Source: Enterocloster aldenensis (GTDB lineage Bacteria > Bacillota > Clostridia > Lachnospirales > Lachnospiraceae). Taken from it: a stretch of DNA of 64,000 nucleotides. Position numbers and translations under genes: made by a program. How positions within the stretch are numbered: position 1 is the stretch's first letter; every line of letters starts with the position of its first letter. The notes beneath the pieces are model-generated. The model made no database searches and was not told where the DNA came from. It worked only from the letters and a program-made list of their open reading frames with translations. The stretch is from positions 1-64,000 of the forward strand of contig NZ_QVEX01000005.1 in the NCBI RefSeq assembly GCF_003434055.1, in the 5' to 3' direction. Below, one piece after another: positions 17,749-27,252 of this stretch.

Positions 17749-18924
17749 TTATGCATTTCTTGCGTCTACTGCATGTTTCAGCTGCTCCATGGCTTTTTCA
17801 AGCACAGGGCGCGGGCAGGCTGCGTTGAGACGCATGAAGCCTGATAAACTGCGGCCAAAGGACCACCCCTCATTCAGTCCAAGACCGGCTTTGCGGATCA
17901 TGAAATCCCTTAACTCTTCATTGCCCATGCCAAGGCCGCGGCAGTCCAGCCATACCAGATAGGTTGCATCCGGCACATTTGGCTTAACCTGGGGGATATT
18001 GGCAGCGCAGTAATCTTTTATAAATTCAAAATTCCCTCCGATATATCCCAACAGCTGCTCCAGCCACTCTTCCCCTTCATTGAACGCCACTTCCATGGCA
18101 ATGGTGCTGAATGCATTGTTGCGGTGTATATCCAGGTTAAACCAGAACTTATCAAACCGTGCCTTTAACTCCTGATTGGGGAAAATGGTGGCTGACGCCT
18201 GAAGCCCTGCCAGGTTAAAGGTTTTAGTGCCGGAAATACAGCTGATTACATGGGCTGCTATCTCAGGCGATAAGGTAGCGGTGGGAATATGCTTCTTCCC
18301 GTGGAAAACCAGGTCTGAATGGATCTCATCCGAAACAATGAGCACATTGTTGGCAATGCAGATATGGCACATCCTCTCAAGTTCTTCCCTTGTCCACACA
18401 ATACCCAGGGGGTTGTGGGGGCTGCACAGGAAGAATACCTTTGCTTCCTTTGCCTTTTCCTCAAAATCCTCAAAATCAATAATCCAGCGTCCGTCCTGTT
18501 CCTTCAGCGGGCTCTCAACCACTTCACGGCCCCAGCTCTCGGTCACATCGTAGAATTCAGAGTACACAGGGGTCTGGATCAGCACCTTGTCTCCCGGCTC
18601 CGTAAACACATAGACCATGGAGGACAGCGCGGGAACCACTCCCAGGTTAAAACTGATCATGCTCTTGTCAATGTCCCATCCGTTGCGGCGCTTCTGCCAA
18701 CCGCACACAGCCTCATAGTAAGAATCCGGACGGGACGTATAACCCCAGATGCCTTCCTCCGCCCTGGCCTTTAAGGCGTCAATCACGGGCTGGGCCGTCT
18801 TAAAGTCCATGTCCGCAATCCAAAGCGGTATCACATCCCGGGATCCGAACTTCTTACCTGCTTCGTCATACTTGGCAGACCTGTTGTGGCTGCGGTCAAT
18901 GATTTCGTCAAAATTGTATTTCAT
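17749..18924 (-). CDS. MalY/PatB-type PLP-dependent C-S lyase
   Basis: A 391-residue fold-type I PLP enzyme. The PLP lysine is in SGTKTFNLAG, the phosphate-binding and substrate patterns include IADMDFKTAQPV near the N-terminus, and CSPHNPLGIVW carries the NPxG motif. The family (MalY/PatB) cleaves cystathionine and other cysteine S-conjugates to pyruvate, ammonia and a thiol, or acts as an aminotransferase. I start at ATG 18924 (GGAAGGG 5 bases upstream) instead of the GTG at 18930. First gene after the sigma-54-type promoter; the operon may import a cysteine-containing conjugate, then split it. Confidence 0.9.
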   Translation of the reverse strand: MKYNFDEIIDRSHNRSAKYDEAGKKFGSRDVIPLWIADMDFKTAQPVIDALKARAEEGIWGYTSRPDSYYEAVCGWQKRRNGWDIDKSMISFNLGVVPALSSMVYVFTEPGDKVLIQTPVYSEFYDVTESWGREVVESPLKEQDGRWIIDFEDFEEKAKEAKVFFLCSPHNPLGIVWTREELERMCHICIANNVLIVSDEIHSDLVFHGKKHIPTATLSPEIAAHVISCISGTKTFNLAGLQASATIFPNQELKARFDKFWFNLDIHRNNAFSTIAMEVAFNEGEEWLEQLLGYIGGNFEFIKDYCAANIPQVKPNVPDATYLVWLDCRGLGMGNEELRDFMIRKAGLGLNEGWSFGRSLSGFMRLNAACPRPVLEKAMEQLKHAVDARNA

Positions 18925-18977
18925 GTTCACCCTTCCAATCCCTGCTATATCGCAGTAAATTTATATTATTTTATATA

Positions 18978-18994
18978 AGCAAAATTCATGCCAA
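18978..18994 (-). promoter_or_regulatory. Sigma-54 promoter of the C-S lyase/AbgT/peptidase operon
   Basis: On the minus strand the sequence TTGGCATGAATTTTGCT fits the -24/-12 consensus TGGCAY-N5-TTGCW. It lies 54 bp upstream of the C-S lyase start, and the gene just upstream encodes a sigma-54 activator with the GAFTGA motif. Confidence 0.8.
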
Positions 18995-19058
18995 CTTTTA
19001 CAGAGGGATTTTTCCTTTATTTCCGTTCCACTGCCTGCCAACAAATGGTCTAATTCGA

Positions 19059-21383
19059 TTAATTGGTCATTCTTTTGTATTCCTCCCACTTGTTCCGACC
19101 AATTAATGTAATCCTGCTGCCTCCCCGTCCCCTGCTTACCTTGGCTATCCCATTGCACGCCATGTAATTCAGTATGTCCCGTATTTCCTTTTGGGATAAG
19201 GGGATATAGTTGGATTTTGCCGTTTTCAGGATGCGCTCACGTCCAATCAGTTCATCCTGTTCCGATGCATTGTAAAGCTGTTCCAGCACGAACCAGAAGC
19301 CGTCCGGGTATTGGCCGTTTGGGTATTGACCGTTCGGGTATTGACCATCCGGGTATTGGCCGTCTAAGTATTGACCATTCGGATATTCCCCGTTTGGGTA
19401 TTGCCCGTTCGGGTATTGCTCGTTCGGGTATTGACCGTCCATGGTATTGCCGACCGGGATTCCGCCGGCCTGAGCTCCGCCGACCGGGATTCCGCCGGCC
19501 TGAGCTCCGCCGACCGGGATTCCACCGGCCGGATTTCCGGCGCCAGCCGCATCCATCTTCCATTTATTTCCATTTTCAGTCAGCCATCCCCTCATCAGAC
19601 CTCCTGCGCCATGGCGCATATCCGTATCCTTAATCTTTATGAACGTGGGCGGCAGGTCTTCCACCCCAATCTCGTCCTGGCCCGTAAAGCTCAGATATTC
19701 CACCACATTCTGAAGTTCCCTTATATTACCGGGCCAGCTGTAATGAAGCAGCAGGTCCCGCACTTCATCTGACAGGATGAAACGGCCATTGCTCCTTTGC
19801 CGGAAGGTTTCAATCAGCAGGAGGATATCATTTCCCCGTTCACGCAGGGGCGGAATAAGGGCAGGCAGGGCATTGAGCCTGTAATATAAATCCCGGCGGA
19901 AACTGCCGTCCTCCACCTTTTCCTCCAGTGATTCATTGGTCGCGGCCACGATACGCACATCCACATTGATGATCTGGTTCCCGCCCACACGCATGATTTC
20001 CCTTTCCTGAAGGACGCGGAGCAGCTTCACCTGCATGGCCTGGCTCATTCCCTCCACTTCATCCAGGAACAGGGTTCCCTTGTGGGCAAATTCAAACAAT
20101 CCCGGCCGGCCGCCCTTGCGCGCCCCGGTAAACGCGCCTTCCTCATATCCAAAAAGTTCGCTTTCCAGCAGGTTTTCCGGCATGGCGGCCACATTGATTG
20201 CCACAAAGGGGCCGTCGCAGCGCCCGGATGCCAGATGGACCGCGTGGGCAAACAGCTCCTTGCCGGTCCCTGTCTCCCCAATCAGCAGTACCGGGGATTC
20301 GGTTACCGCCATTTTCTTCAGGATCTGTTTTGTTTTTTCAATTGACTGGGATGTGCCGATTACATCGTCAAACCGGTACTTGGCCCTGTATCCCTTGTGG
20401 AGCAGCTGGCTGCGCAGTTCATTCTGGCGTTTCTCCAGTTCATTAAAGGGCTGCAGGGTGGCAAATGCCCCAATGCATTCCCCGTGCCGCAGCACAGGGA
20501 CAAGGGACATGTTGATATTCACGGAGCCGATGCGGATAAGCCTTGGTTCCAGAGGCGCCCTGGACTTCATGCATTTATCAAAAGGAATATAGGGGAATAC
20601 CTCCCTTCCCATCCTGCCCATGATCAGGCTGCGGTTAACCCCTGTTATCTCCTTGGCCTTTTGGTTGCACGCATATACCTCCCCTTTTTCATTGACCCCC
20701 ACCATTCCCTCATCCAGTATCTCAAGAAGGATGTCAAAACGGCTCTCCATCTTCCTGGACCTGGCAAACATTTCATCAAAACTGTAATTACCGGACGCCA
20801 TGGTCTTCATATAATTCTGAAACTGTTTTTCCTCCAGCAGTCCTTCCAGCCCCAGGCGGATGGCAGCCTCAATCATGGTGCCGGGCGTACACGGCCTGTG
20901 CCCGATGTTGATGACCTTCTTCATGCCCGGAGGCACAAAACCGGCCTCATCCGGCGTCACGGCAATGTCCAGGCCTTCCGGCACAGGAGAGTCTGGGCCA
21001 TATGGCTCGAACCCGATCTGGTTCACCCCCAGCTGCTCCAGCTGTGTGATGGCCTCCCTGGCCATCTGCCGGGTGGCGTTCACAAACAGGACCCTGGTCC
21101 CCCTTGGGATCCGCTTCAGGTCCTGTATTACCTCCTTGGGATACGTGAGCTGGATTTCCACCACCTGCCCGTCCGACGGAACATACCGCCTGGCCTCCTG
21201 CGCGTCCTCAAAAGCATCCGTGGACAGGAGATACAGGTCTGATTCCACAATCCCCTCCACAGACCTGTCCCCTGTGCTGTAAGAATGGACCTGCGCCCAC
21301 TGTCCGAACAGGGCCTGGACCTGCTCCGCATAAAACCGGCTGGACCTTGGGATTAATGTTATGACCGATATTGTTTTCTTCAT
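19059..21383 (-). CDS. Sigma-54-dependent activator with PrpR-type sensor and tandem-repeat linker
   Basis: A 774-residue one-component activator. Residues 1 to about 190 form a PrpR-like N-terminal sensor; a PAS-like segment follows ([20 protein letters not shown]). The AAA+ domain carries Walker A GETGTGKE, the sigma-54 loop GAFTGA, Walker [11 protein letters not shown] and the arginine region LYYRLNALP. Residues 696-774 look like a winged helix ([17 protein letters not shown]), not the usual Fis-type HTH. Between AAA+ and DNA-binding parts lie two in-frame minisatellites (residues 620-645 and 649-695). It should act at the sigma-54 promoter at 18978-18994. GGTCA-type elements near its own end (about 19048-19070) could be upstream activating sites, but this is tentative. 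Confidence 0.9.
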   Translation of the reverse strand: MKKTISVITLIPRSSRFYAEQVQALFGQWAQVHSYSTGDRSVEGIVESDLYLLSTDAFEDAQEARRYVPSDGQVVEIQLTYPKEVIQDLKRIPRGTRVLFVNATRQMAREAITQLEQLGVNQIGFEPYGPDSPVPEGLDIAVTPDEAGFVPPGMKKVINIGHRPCTPGTMIEAAIRLGLEGLLEEKQFQNYMKTMASGNYSFDEMFARSRKMESRFDILLEILDEGMVGVNEKGEVYACNQKAKEITGVNRSLIMGRMGREVFPYIPFDKCMKSRAPLEPRLIRIGSVNINMSLVPVLRHGECIGAFATLQPFNELEKRQNELRSQLLHKGYRAKYRFDDVIGTSQSIEKTKQILKKMAVTESPVLLIGETGTGKELFAHAVHLASGRCDGPFVAINVAAMPENLLESELFGYEEGAFTGARKGGRPGLFEFAHKGTLFLDEVEGMSQAMQVKLLRVLQEREIMRVGGNQIINVDVRIVAATNESLEEKVEDGSFRRDLYYRLNALPALIPPLRERGNDILLLIETFRQRSNGRFILSDEVRDLLLHYSWPGNIRELQNVVEYLSFTGQDEIGVEDLPPTFIKIKDTDMRHGAGGLMRGWLTENGNKWKMDAAGAGNPAGGIPVGGAQAGGIPVGGAQAGGIPVGNTMDGQYPNEQYPNGQYPNGEYPNGQYLDGQYPDGQYPNGQYPNGQYPDGFWFVLEQLYNASEQDELIGRERILKTAKSNYIPLSQKEIRDILNYMACNGIAKVSRGRGGSRITLIGRNKWEEYKRMTN
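19299..19439 (-). repeat. 15-bp in-frame minisatellite (NGQYP units)
   Basis: Nine full pentapeptide units plus a partial one, consensus N/D-G-Q-Y-P with variants [10 protein letters not shown] and NGQYL, encode residues 649-695 of the sigma-54 activator. The units differ by single bases, as expected of expansion followed by drift. Confidence 0.9.
19449..19526 (-). repeat. 30-bp in-frame minisatellite ([10 protein letters not shown] units)
   Basis: About 2.6 copies of a 30-bp unit encoding [10 protein letters not shown] (residues 620-645), next to but unrelated in sequence to the pentapeptide array. The copies are nearly identical at the DNA level, suggesting recent duplication. Confidence 0.88.
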
Positions 21384-21617
21384 ATGTCAGCATTCCCCTT
21401 TATATTCACTTTCTATGACCAATTGAACCATTATCTTTAACCATCATTAAAACCATATTAACAAAATGCTGCTGAATGTGCAATTTGCTTTTATTGGTAA
21501 TTCCGTATCCGTTAAAAGTTTTGCTTTTATACCTATGATTTTTATGAGATAATAAACTGGATTGTACTATTAATAAAGTAAATGAAATTCCAATCATGGC
21601 GAAAGGACAGGATTCCA

Positions 21618-21971
21618 ATGGATGCGGATAAAAGAAGTGCGGCTAAGAATACCGTGACAGTAACCGTGGACAGGGCAATCGGTACCTGCCACCCGGAATA
21701 TCCGGATATGCGTTACCCTATCAATTATGGTTTCATAAAGGGTATTATGGCGCCTGATGGGGAAGAACAGGACGCTTACATCATAGGTATCAATATACCG
21801 GTCAAGCAGTTTACCGGAAGGGTAATCGCCGTTGTACACCGATATGATGATAAGGAAGAAAAATGGGTGGTCGCGCCAGAAAACCAGACCTTTTCCATGG
21901 ACCACATTAAAAAAGAGATACATTTCCAGGAACAATATTTCGACTCTGAAGTCATAATGCTGGACACCTGA
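21618..21971 (+). CDS. Inorganic-pyrophosphatase-like small protein
   Basis: A 117-residue protein resembling the first part of family I soluble inorganic pyrophosphatases (HPEYPDMRYPINYGFIKG, then DGEEQDAYIIG), but much shorter than the usual 170-plus residues. It lacks the later Asp-rich catalytic segment in recognisable form. Clostridial genomes carry such short proteins annotated as inorganic pyrophosphatase; activity is uncertain. I start at the ATG at 21618, with AGGA about 10 bases upstream, rather than the ATG at 21582. Monocistronic, divergent from the sigma-54 activator. Confidence 0.65.
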   Translation: MDADKRSAAKNTVTVTVDRAIGTCHPEYPDMRYPINYGFIKGIMAPDGEEQDAYIIGINIPVKQFTGRVIAVVHRYDDKEEKWVVAPENQTFSMDHIKKEIHFQEQYFDSEVIMLDT

Positions 21972-22081
21972 AAAGACACTGTTTACAAAATGTTTACAAA
22001 AGTTTCCCTACCTGAACAACAGACAGCAGCACCGGCCATATTTATATGACGCAGCACTGCTGTCTTATCTTGACTATGGAT

Positions 22082-22999
22082 TTATACGTGAATACCGTCA
22101 ACCGCAATCTCCCTGAGCACCTCTGGTATGAAACTCTCCTCAAAAACCATCTTAGCCTCATGAAGGATTTCAGCCTTGGCCTCCTCCCCCCTGGGAAGAT
22201 GACAGAGATACAGCTTATCCGCTCCCAGCATCCGGGCCATTTTCCCTGCGTCCGCGCCGCTGGAATGTCCCTTCCTCAGCAGCGTCTCCCCGTCTTTTGA
22301 AAGGCCGGAGGCCTCATGAACCAGTACCTGGGCGCCTTCCATGAATGAGGGGATATCCCTAAGGGGCCTTGTATCGCATGTATAGACCAGCTTAGCCCTG
22401 CGGCCTTTCATGGCATCCTCCATGGCATCTTCTATCGCATCACTATCTTCTATAGCATCGCCTTCTTCTATAACATCGTCATCCTCTATAACATCGCCTT
22501 CTTCTATAACATCGCCATCCTCTATAACATCGCCATCCTCTATAACATCGCCATCCTCTATAACATCGCCCTCTTCTACAACAACCCCAATGGACATCTT
22601 TGTGTGGTCCGTCGGAAACGTAGTGACCTTCATGGTACCCACAGAAAACACGGGTTCCGTGTGCATCCTGATTTCAAACATGTTCTTTTTTTCCCGTATA
22701 CCGAACAGTTGGATCAGACCGTCCGCCAGCCCCTCCAGCCCTTTGGGCACATAGATATCAAGGGCCTTCCTCCTGCCGGCAATCCACATCTGGTGCAACA
22801 GCGACGGAAGTCCATATACGTGGTCAATATGCTCATGTGTGAGGATTACCGCGTCCACACCGGCATTGACCAGGGTCCCGATGTTACATGACAGGTCCAC
22901 GGCCAGGCTCCCTTTCCTTCCCATAAGGAGAAGGGAGGTATTGCCGCTGTCCGTATTCTGGAGGGAACCATTTACACCTAAAAATATAAGTTTAAGCAT
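22082..22999 (-). CDS. MBL-fold hydrolase (RNase Z-like) with hexapeptide repeat insertion
   Basis: A 305-residue metallo-beta-lactamase-fold protein of the RNase Z-like subgroup: metal motif THEHIDHVYG (residues 54-63), a second His in FPTDHTK, Asp in YTCDTRPL and a C-terminal His in LYLCHLPRGE. Removing residues 142-203 leaves about 245 residues, a normal family length. The insert is nine hexapeptides of the type GDVIED and is strongly acidic, placed between two core strands. The substrate is unknown. It overlaps the TctA gene by 8 bp as the last gene of that operon. Confidence 0.82.
   Translation of the reverse strand: MLKLIFLGVNGSLQNTDSGNTSLLLMGRKGSLAVDLSCNIGTLVNAGVDAVILTHEHIDHVYGLPSLLHQMWIAGRRKALDIYVPKGLEGLADGLIQLFGIREKKNMFEIRMHTEPVFSVGTMKVTTFPTDHTKMSIGVVVEEGDVIEDGDVIEDGDVIEDGDVIEEGDVIEDDDVIEEGDAIEDSDAIEDAMEDAMKGRRAKLVYTCDTRPLRDIPSFMEGAQVLVHEASGLSKDGETLLRKGHSSGADAGKMARMLGADKLYLCHLPRGEEAKAEILHEAKMVFEESFIPEVLREIAVDGIHV
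22391..22576 (-). repeat. 18-bp in-frame minisatellite (GDVIED units)
   Basis: About nine copies of an 18-bp unit encoding GDVIED, degenerating toward one end (GDAIED, SDAIED, AMEDAM). The central copies are nearly identical in DNA; decay is directional toward the lower coordinates. Confidence 0.9.
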
Positions 23000-24518
23000 T
23001 GTCTGCCCTGCGCTTTCTGTTCTTAAGCACCACAGATGTCACAATACAGACAACCAGCATGATGAAGAACCAGCAGATAGGCGATGTATAAAACCTGGAA
23101 AATGTACCTCCGCCCAGCTTTACAGCCCTCCTGAACTGTTCCTCAAACATTTTCCCGAGAATCAGCCCAAGCACCACCGGCGCAATGGGATACTTATTCT
23201 TTTTCATGACATATCCCGCCAGTCCCATGACCAGGGCGGTTCCAAGGAAATAAACGCCTTTTGAGACCGAAGAACCAGCCAGGGCATACGGCCCTAAAAA
23301 TGAAAGAATCAGGACCACCGGCATCAGCACGCGCTGTGAAATAAGAAGGATTCTTGGATAAAACCTGACCCCTGCCAGCTGGAACACCCCCATAAATATG
23401 TTTGAGATCAAAAGCGTCAGGAAAATGGAATAAACCAGGGGCATGTTCTGGGAAAACAGGGCAAATCCCGGCGTAATCCCGTTTATCATGAGGGCGCCGA
23501 TCAGCACTGCCGTGGCAGAGTCCCCGGGAATGCCAAGACTTAAGGCAGGGATCAGCGCGCCTCCGGTAACCGCGTTATTGGCCACCTCCGGGGCAAACAC
23601 GCCTTCCAGGCATCCGGTTCCTGGCATGTCCAGCTTTCCCTTGCTGTGCTCACATATATTGGAAGCAGCATTGCGGCTCATGAACACCGCGATACTGGCC
23701 CCGGTTCCCGGTATGGCGCCAATCAGGGTGCCGATTCCAAGGGACGAAAAGATGATCTTCCACATGGACAGGATTTTCTTCATTGGGGGGAATATTTTTC
23801 CGATATCCGTACATATCTCCTTGTTCTGCGGCTTCCTGAAATTGTCCAGTTCTGAAAACACCTGGCTGACGCCGTAAAGCCCAATCAGCGTGGAGGTCAT
23901 ATCCAGGCCGTTTGCAAAGGGCGTCTTCCCAAGGACGGATACAAATGGTATCCGCAGCGCCCCTGACATGGGGTCCGGCCCCAAAAACGCGAACACAAAG
24001 CCCAGGGCTCCCATGAGCAGGCCTTTTAGTATGTCGTCGCCGGAAACCGCGGCGATGATCACGATACCCACCAGGGCCAGCGTGCATTTCTCAGCAGGGC
24101 CAAAGGCCAGGGTCATTTTCGCCACAAGGGGGCTGAAGAAAATCAGGAATATCTCCGAACCCAGGCCGCCGATCATGGAGGCAATGACCGCGGCCCCCAG
24201 CGCCTGCCCGGCCATCCCCTTCTTGGTCATAAGCTGTCCGTCTTCCGTGGTGGCTATGGCATTGGGGTTGCCCGGTATGCCTAAAAGTATGGCGGGTATG
24301 GATGCGCCGCATACAGCGCCGCAGTACACGGCCAGAAGCAGTCCAATGCCGGTGGCGGTATCTAACTGGTAGGATATGGGGATGACAAGGGCAATGCCCA
24401 TTGTTGCGGTAAGCCCCGGCAGGGCGCCGAGGACAATGCCAAGGGCGGCTCCGAACGCGCACCACAGGAACGTTGAAAGGTGGGCCACAAGCCCTACCCC
24501 TGCAATAAATTCACTCAT
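22992..24518 (-). CDS. tctA: Tripartite tricarboxylate transporter, large membrane subunit
   Basis: A 508-residue TctA-family protein with about eleven to twelve membrane segments. Signature patterns: GALPGLTATMGIALVIPI, the GIPGNPNAIATTEDG loop and the second-half IGAIPGTGASIAVFMSR and LGIPGDSATAVLIGAL. It is the main translocating subunit of an Na+-coupled importer with TctB and the TctC binding protein, encoded just upstream. AGGAGG precedes the ATG. The substrate is likely a carboxylate; the phosphatases in the operon hint at a phosphorylated metabolite downstream. Confidence 0.93.
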   Translation of the reverse strand: MSEFIAGVGLVAHLSTFLWCAFGAALGIVLGALPGLTATMGIALVIPISYQLDTATGIGLLLAVYCGAVCGASIPAILLGIPGNPNAIATTEDGQLMTKKGMAGQALGAAVIASMIGGLGSEIFLIFFSPLVAKMTLAFGPAEKCTLALVGIVIIAAVSGDDILKGLLMGALGFVFAFLGPDPMSGALRIPFVSVLGKTPFANGLDMTSTLIGLYGVSQVFSELDNFRKPQNKEICTDIGKIFPPMKKILSMWKIIFSSLGIGTLIGAIPGTGASIAVFMSRNAASNICEHSKGKLDMPGTGCLEGVFAPEVANNAVTGGALIPALSLGIPGDSATAVLIGALMINGITPGFALFSQNMPLVYSIFLTLLISNIFMGVFQLAGVRFYPRILLISQRVLMPVVLILSFLGPYALAGSSVSKGVYFLGTALVMGLAGYVMKKNKYPIAPVVLGLILGKMFEEQFRRAVKLGGGTFSRFYTSPICWFFIMLVVCIVTSVVLKNRKRRADNA

Positions 24519-24527
24519 AGTTACCTC

Positions 24528-25229
24528 CTAAAAGTCCAATATGCCCGGAGCCAGATTCACACTGAAAAACTGTTTAAATACAACATATAAAAAGAGTACC
24601 GTGGCCAAGGTAAGAAGACCCGGGTCCGCAATCCGCTTCATTCCCGCCGCCTTCAGCTTCCTGCACAAGGTCCTGCTGACAGCAAAGGTGAACAGAGCCA
24701 CATATGCCAGGGAAATCACTGCCTGGAATGTTGATACGGTAAATATCCCGGGAAAATCGCCTATCCTTCCAAGGTGCATAAGGCTTTTGGTAATTGTCCT
24801 CATGATGAAATACCCAAGCGCCGTGATCCCCATGGTCCCCAGGCCTCCCAGGACAGCCTGCTTCTTATCACAATCCTGGCCGGCGGCCGTATAGATATAC
24901 TCCAGACAGTACAGCAGCAGGGAGGAAAGCAGGATGAAGCCTGCATGCCTGATCAGTAATACATACAGGACCGACAGGATAAGGGTAATGAGGAAAAGCC
25001 TTTTTGTTCCCGTATCCATGCCCTGTCCATCCGGACGTTCCTTAAGGGTAATATAAAGGAAGCCGGCAAACAGGAACACCGCCATTGCCAGGGGAAGCAC
25101 CTTGCCTCCCGGATCCCCGCCAACAGCATCCGCCGACAGGGTAGTATCCCCGCCCGACAATACATATATAAAGTAAAGGGCTGATAATACCGTCATGAAA
25201 GCCGGCATTAATTTTACTTTCAGTTTCAT
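24528..25229 (-). CDS. tctB: Tripartite tricarboxylate transporter, small membrane subunit
   Basis: A 233-residue TctB-like protein with four to five membrane segments. It is longer than many TctB proteins (about 150 residues) and ends in a final hydrophobic pair with VVFKQFFSVNLAPG, a pattern typical of the C-terminus of this family. It sits 9 bp before tctA, with which it forms the membrane complex. TctB is poorly conserved; the call rests on position and topology together. Confidence 0.85.
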   Translation of the reverse strand: MKLKVKLMPAFMTVLSALYFIYVLSGGDTTLSADAVGGDPGGKVLPLAMAVFLFAGFLYITLKERPDGQGMDTGTKRLFLITLILSVLYVLLIRHAGFILLSSLLLYCLEYIYTAAGQDCDKKQAVLGGLGTMGITALGYFIMRTITKSLMHLGRIGDFPGIFTVSTFQAVISLAYVALFTFAVSRTLCRKLKAAGMKRIADPGLLTLATVLFLYVVFKQFFSVNLAPGILDF

Positions 25230-25272
25230 ACATCCACCTTCGCAATTCTATCAGACTCAGACACGGCCGTTC

Positions 25273-26274
25273 TTATTCAGCGTATTCCCCTTTTGCCAGA
25301 CCGGTTGCCTTGATGATGGGCTTCATGGACTCGACCATTTCCCCGTTATACTTTTCAAAATCCCCAAGTTTTGAATAATCGCCCAGCAGTCCCTGCTCTT
25401 TCAGCCAGTTCTGGAAGGAATCGGAATTGTATGCTTTCTCAAGCACGTCCGCAAGGTATGTCTTTACCTCATCGGGTGTGCCCTTCGGCGCACAGATGCC
25501 CCTGAAGCAGCCGCCCGGCACCGTAAGGTCTCCATAACCCGCATCTGCCAGATTGGGAACGTCTTGAAGTTCAGCCAGCACGGAATGGCCTTCCCCAAAG
25601 AATACCAGGGGCCTTAAGCCGTCAATGTTTGCAAGCACTTCTGACTGTGAGAATATACCTGCGTCACAGTGGCCGCCCAGCACTGCCGGGATAAGCTCCG
25701 CACCGCCGTTAAATGAAACAACGTTAAAAGGTGATTCCAGCGCATTATTCAGCCCATAGGCAACAACGCCTGTGGTGGCGGTGGCGCCTGCATTGCCCAG
25801 GGTGACCTTGCCGCTGTCAGCCTTGGCAGCCTGAATCAGGTCGTCCAGGGTCTGGTAGGGTGAATCCGCGTTAACCGCAAGCACGAATGGCTCCATGGAA
25901 AGGCCTGTTATGAAATCCAGCTCTTTAAATCCGTCCGTATAACCTGTCATGGTGCCGCAGATTACATATGTCCCGTACATAAGCAGCGTGTATCCGTCCG
26001 CCTCGGAATCAATGACCTGGTTGGTACCGGTTCCCGTGGAGCCGCCTGTTACGTTTTCAACTATGATATTGTTGTTGCCGGAAACCTCCTTCATGGCCTC
26101 CACCAGCTGACGGGCCTGGGTATCCGTGCCGCCGCCCGCTCCCTGGGGAACAATCAGGGTAATTGTCTTTTCCGGGTCAGGAAATGCAGCCTCTTTGGAT
26201 TTGCCGCAGCCTGTAATAAGTGTGGCCGTCATGGCTGCCGCAAGCGCAGCCGCTACAATTGCTTTTCTTTTCAT
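25273..26274 (-). CDS. tctC: Tripartite tricarboxylate transporter substrate-binding lipoprotein
   Basis: A 333-residue Bug/TctC-type binding protein. The signal peptide ends at the lipobox LITGC (Cys23), so it is a lipoprotein in this Gram-positive setting. The mature part shows the family pattern ITLIVPQGAGGGTDTQARQL, the VENVTGGSTGTGTNQ ligand loop and GNAGATATTGVVAYG. It delivers the carboxylate to TctAB. AGGAGG lies 8 bases before the ATG. Confidence 0.93.
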   Translation of the reverse strand: MKRKAIVAAALAAAMTATLITGCGKSKEAAFPDPEKTITLIVPQGAGGGTDTQARQLVEAMKEVSGNNNIIVENVTGGSTGTGTNQVIDSEADGYTLLMYGTYVICGTMTGYTDGFKELDFITGLSMEPFVLAVNADSPYQTLDDLIQAAKADSGKVTLGNAGATATTGVVAYGLNNALESPFNVVSFNGGAELIPAVLGGHCDAGIFSQSEVLANIDGLRPLVFFGEGHSVLAELQDVPNLADAGYGDLTVPGGCFRGICAPKGTPDEVKTYLADVLEKAYNSDSFQNWLKEQGLLGDYSKLGDFEKYNGEMVESMKPIIKATGLAKGEYAE

Positions 26275-26321
26275 AGTATGAACCTCCTTGGTATTTTGTT
26301 TTATGGTACATCACTTGTATG

Positions 26322-27197
26322 TTACAAATGCATAGCTTTCCATGGCGGTAAAACAGGCAGGCATTCATCAAAACGTCCTATGAGCGCTGCCTCGCTCCCT
26401 GACCCGTATGTGCGGTTCAGGAACATTTCCATATAAACCTCTTTGAACTCCTTCCAGGAGCCCACCTCATCCCCGGGCCTGATGGGATAAAACAGCACGC
26501 CGTTGTCATGGGCCGCCCTCATGTCCCCGGGGGCATCCCCAATCATCAGCACGCAATCCGGTGCATAGTGGTCTTTGACCCGGCTGATGCACTCCTTCTT
26601 GCTACCTTCGTCCTGGGAACAGATCATGGACACATAGGGCAGAAGGCCGTTTTCCTCCCACTCCCGCTGAAGGGCCTCCCTGGCAGTGGCGGAAACCACT
26701 ATGATGTCCGCCTCCCGGCTGAGGCTTAAAATGGACTCCTTTACATGCGGAAACGGCGGTATGCCGTAAACCATATCCGATATACGCTCATTGGATTCCA
26801 GGGACCAGCAGAGGGTCCTCTCAAGGACAGGGTCACCTGATCCTGCCAGCGCGGCATTATTGGCAGCGGGCGCCTCCCTAAGCCACCTGCCCAATGCCCC
26901 TGTATCCGGAAACTCAAAGTCATACTCCCTGACCGCGTCCCAGTCCTTTAACAACTCAATGGACCTGTACAGCGTGATAAAACGTGACAATCCCCTGTCC
27001 TTTGAATACAGGTTCTCAAACTCCCAGGCCATCCTTGCATACTTGGATATGGGCTGTAATCCCCAATGCTTTATCATGGCCGGACAAAAGCACTCCTTGT
27101 GCTTTATCTCCATGGTGTCAAATGCACAGCCGTCCGAGTCAATGCATACCAGCCTTTGATGCCCGGGCCTGAAGCTTTCAAATACTTCTTTTCCCAT
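26322..27197 (-). CDS. HAD-family hydrolase
   Basis: A 291-residue HAD phosphatase. Motif I is CIDSDGCAFDTM (nucleophile Asp, then Asp), motif II VVSATARE, motif IV MIGDAPGDMRAA. A large helical cap of about 120 residues with the sequence ECFCPAMIKHWGL follows motif I. The substrate is unknown. It sits between another HAD gene and tctC, 47 bp upstream of the latter. CGGAGG precedes the ATG. Its presence in the Tct operon suggests dephosphorylation of a related sugar acid or nucleoside. Confidence 0.8.
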   Translation of the reverse strand: MGKEVFESFRPGHQRLVCIDSDGCAFDTMEIKHKECFCPAMIKHWGLQPISKYARMAWEFENLYSKDRGLSRFITLYRSIELLKDWDAVREYDFEFPDTGALGRWLREAPAANNAALAGSGDPVLERTLCWSLESNERISDMVYGIPPFPHVKESILSLSREADIIVVSATAREALQREWEENGLLPYVSMICSQDEGSKKECISRVKDHYAPDCVLMIGDAPGDMRAAHDNGVLFYPIRPGDEVGSWKEFKEVYMEMFLNRTYGSGSEAALIGRFDECLPVLPPWKAMHL

Positions 27198-27252
27198 TCT
27201 TTACCTCCGTTGCAGCCAGCCGCCCGCAGCGGCCAACAGGCACGCCCAATGG

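Noticed and set aside
19299..19526. Possible CRISPR array
   Set aside because: Units are adjacent with no unique spacers, lie in frame in a gene, and are 15 and 30 bp tandem repeats.
19217..19772. Long plus-strand ORFs rich in Arg/Gly/Ile repeats over the sigma-54 activator linker
   Set aside because: They are antisense shadows of the minus-strand minisatellites; a 15-bp repeat keeps several frames open by chance. No ribosome site or family match.
21618..21971. Full inorganic pyrophosphatase (ppa)
   Set aside because: The protein is only 117 residues and lacks the second half of the family I active site, so I call it pyrophosphatase-like only.
22410..22754. Plus-strand Ser/Ile/Thr repeat ORF (SITSPS units) opposite the MBL gene
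   Set aside because: Antisense reading of the 18-bp GDVIED array; the minus-strand frame contains the full metallo-hydrolase motifs.
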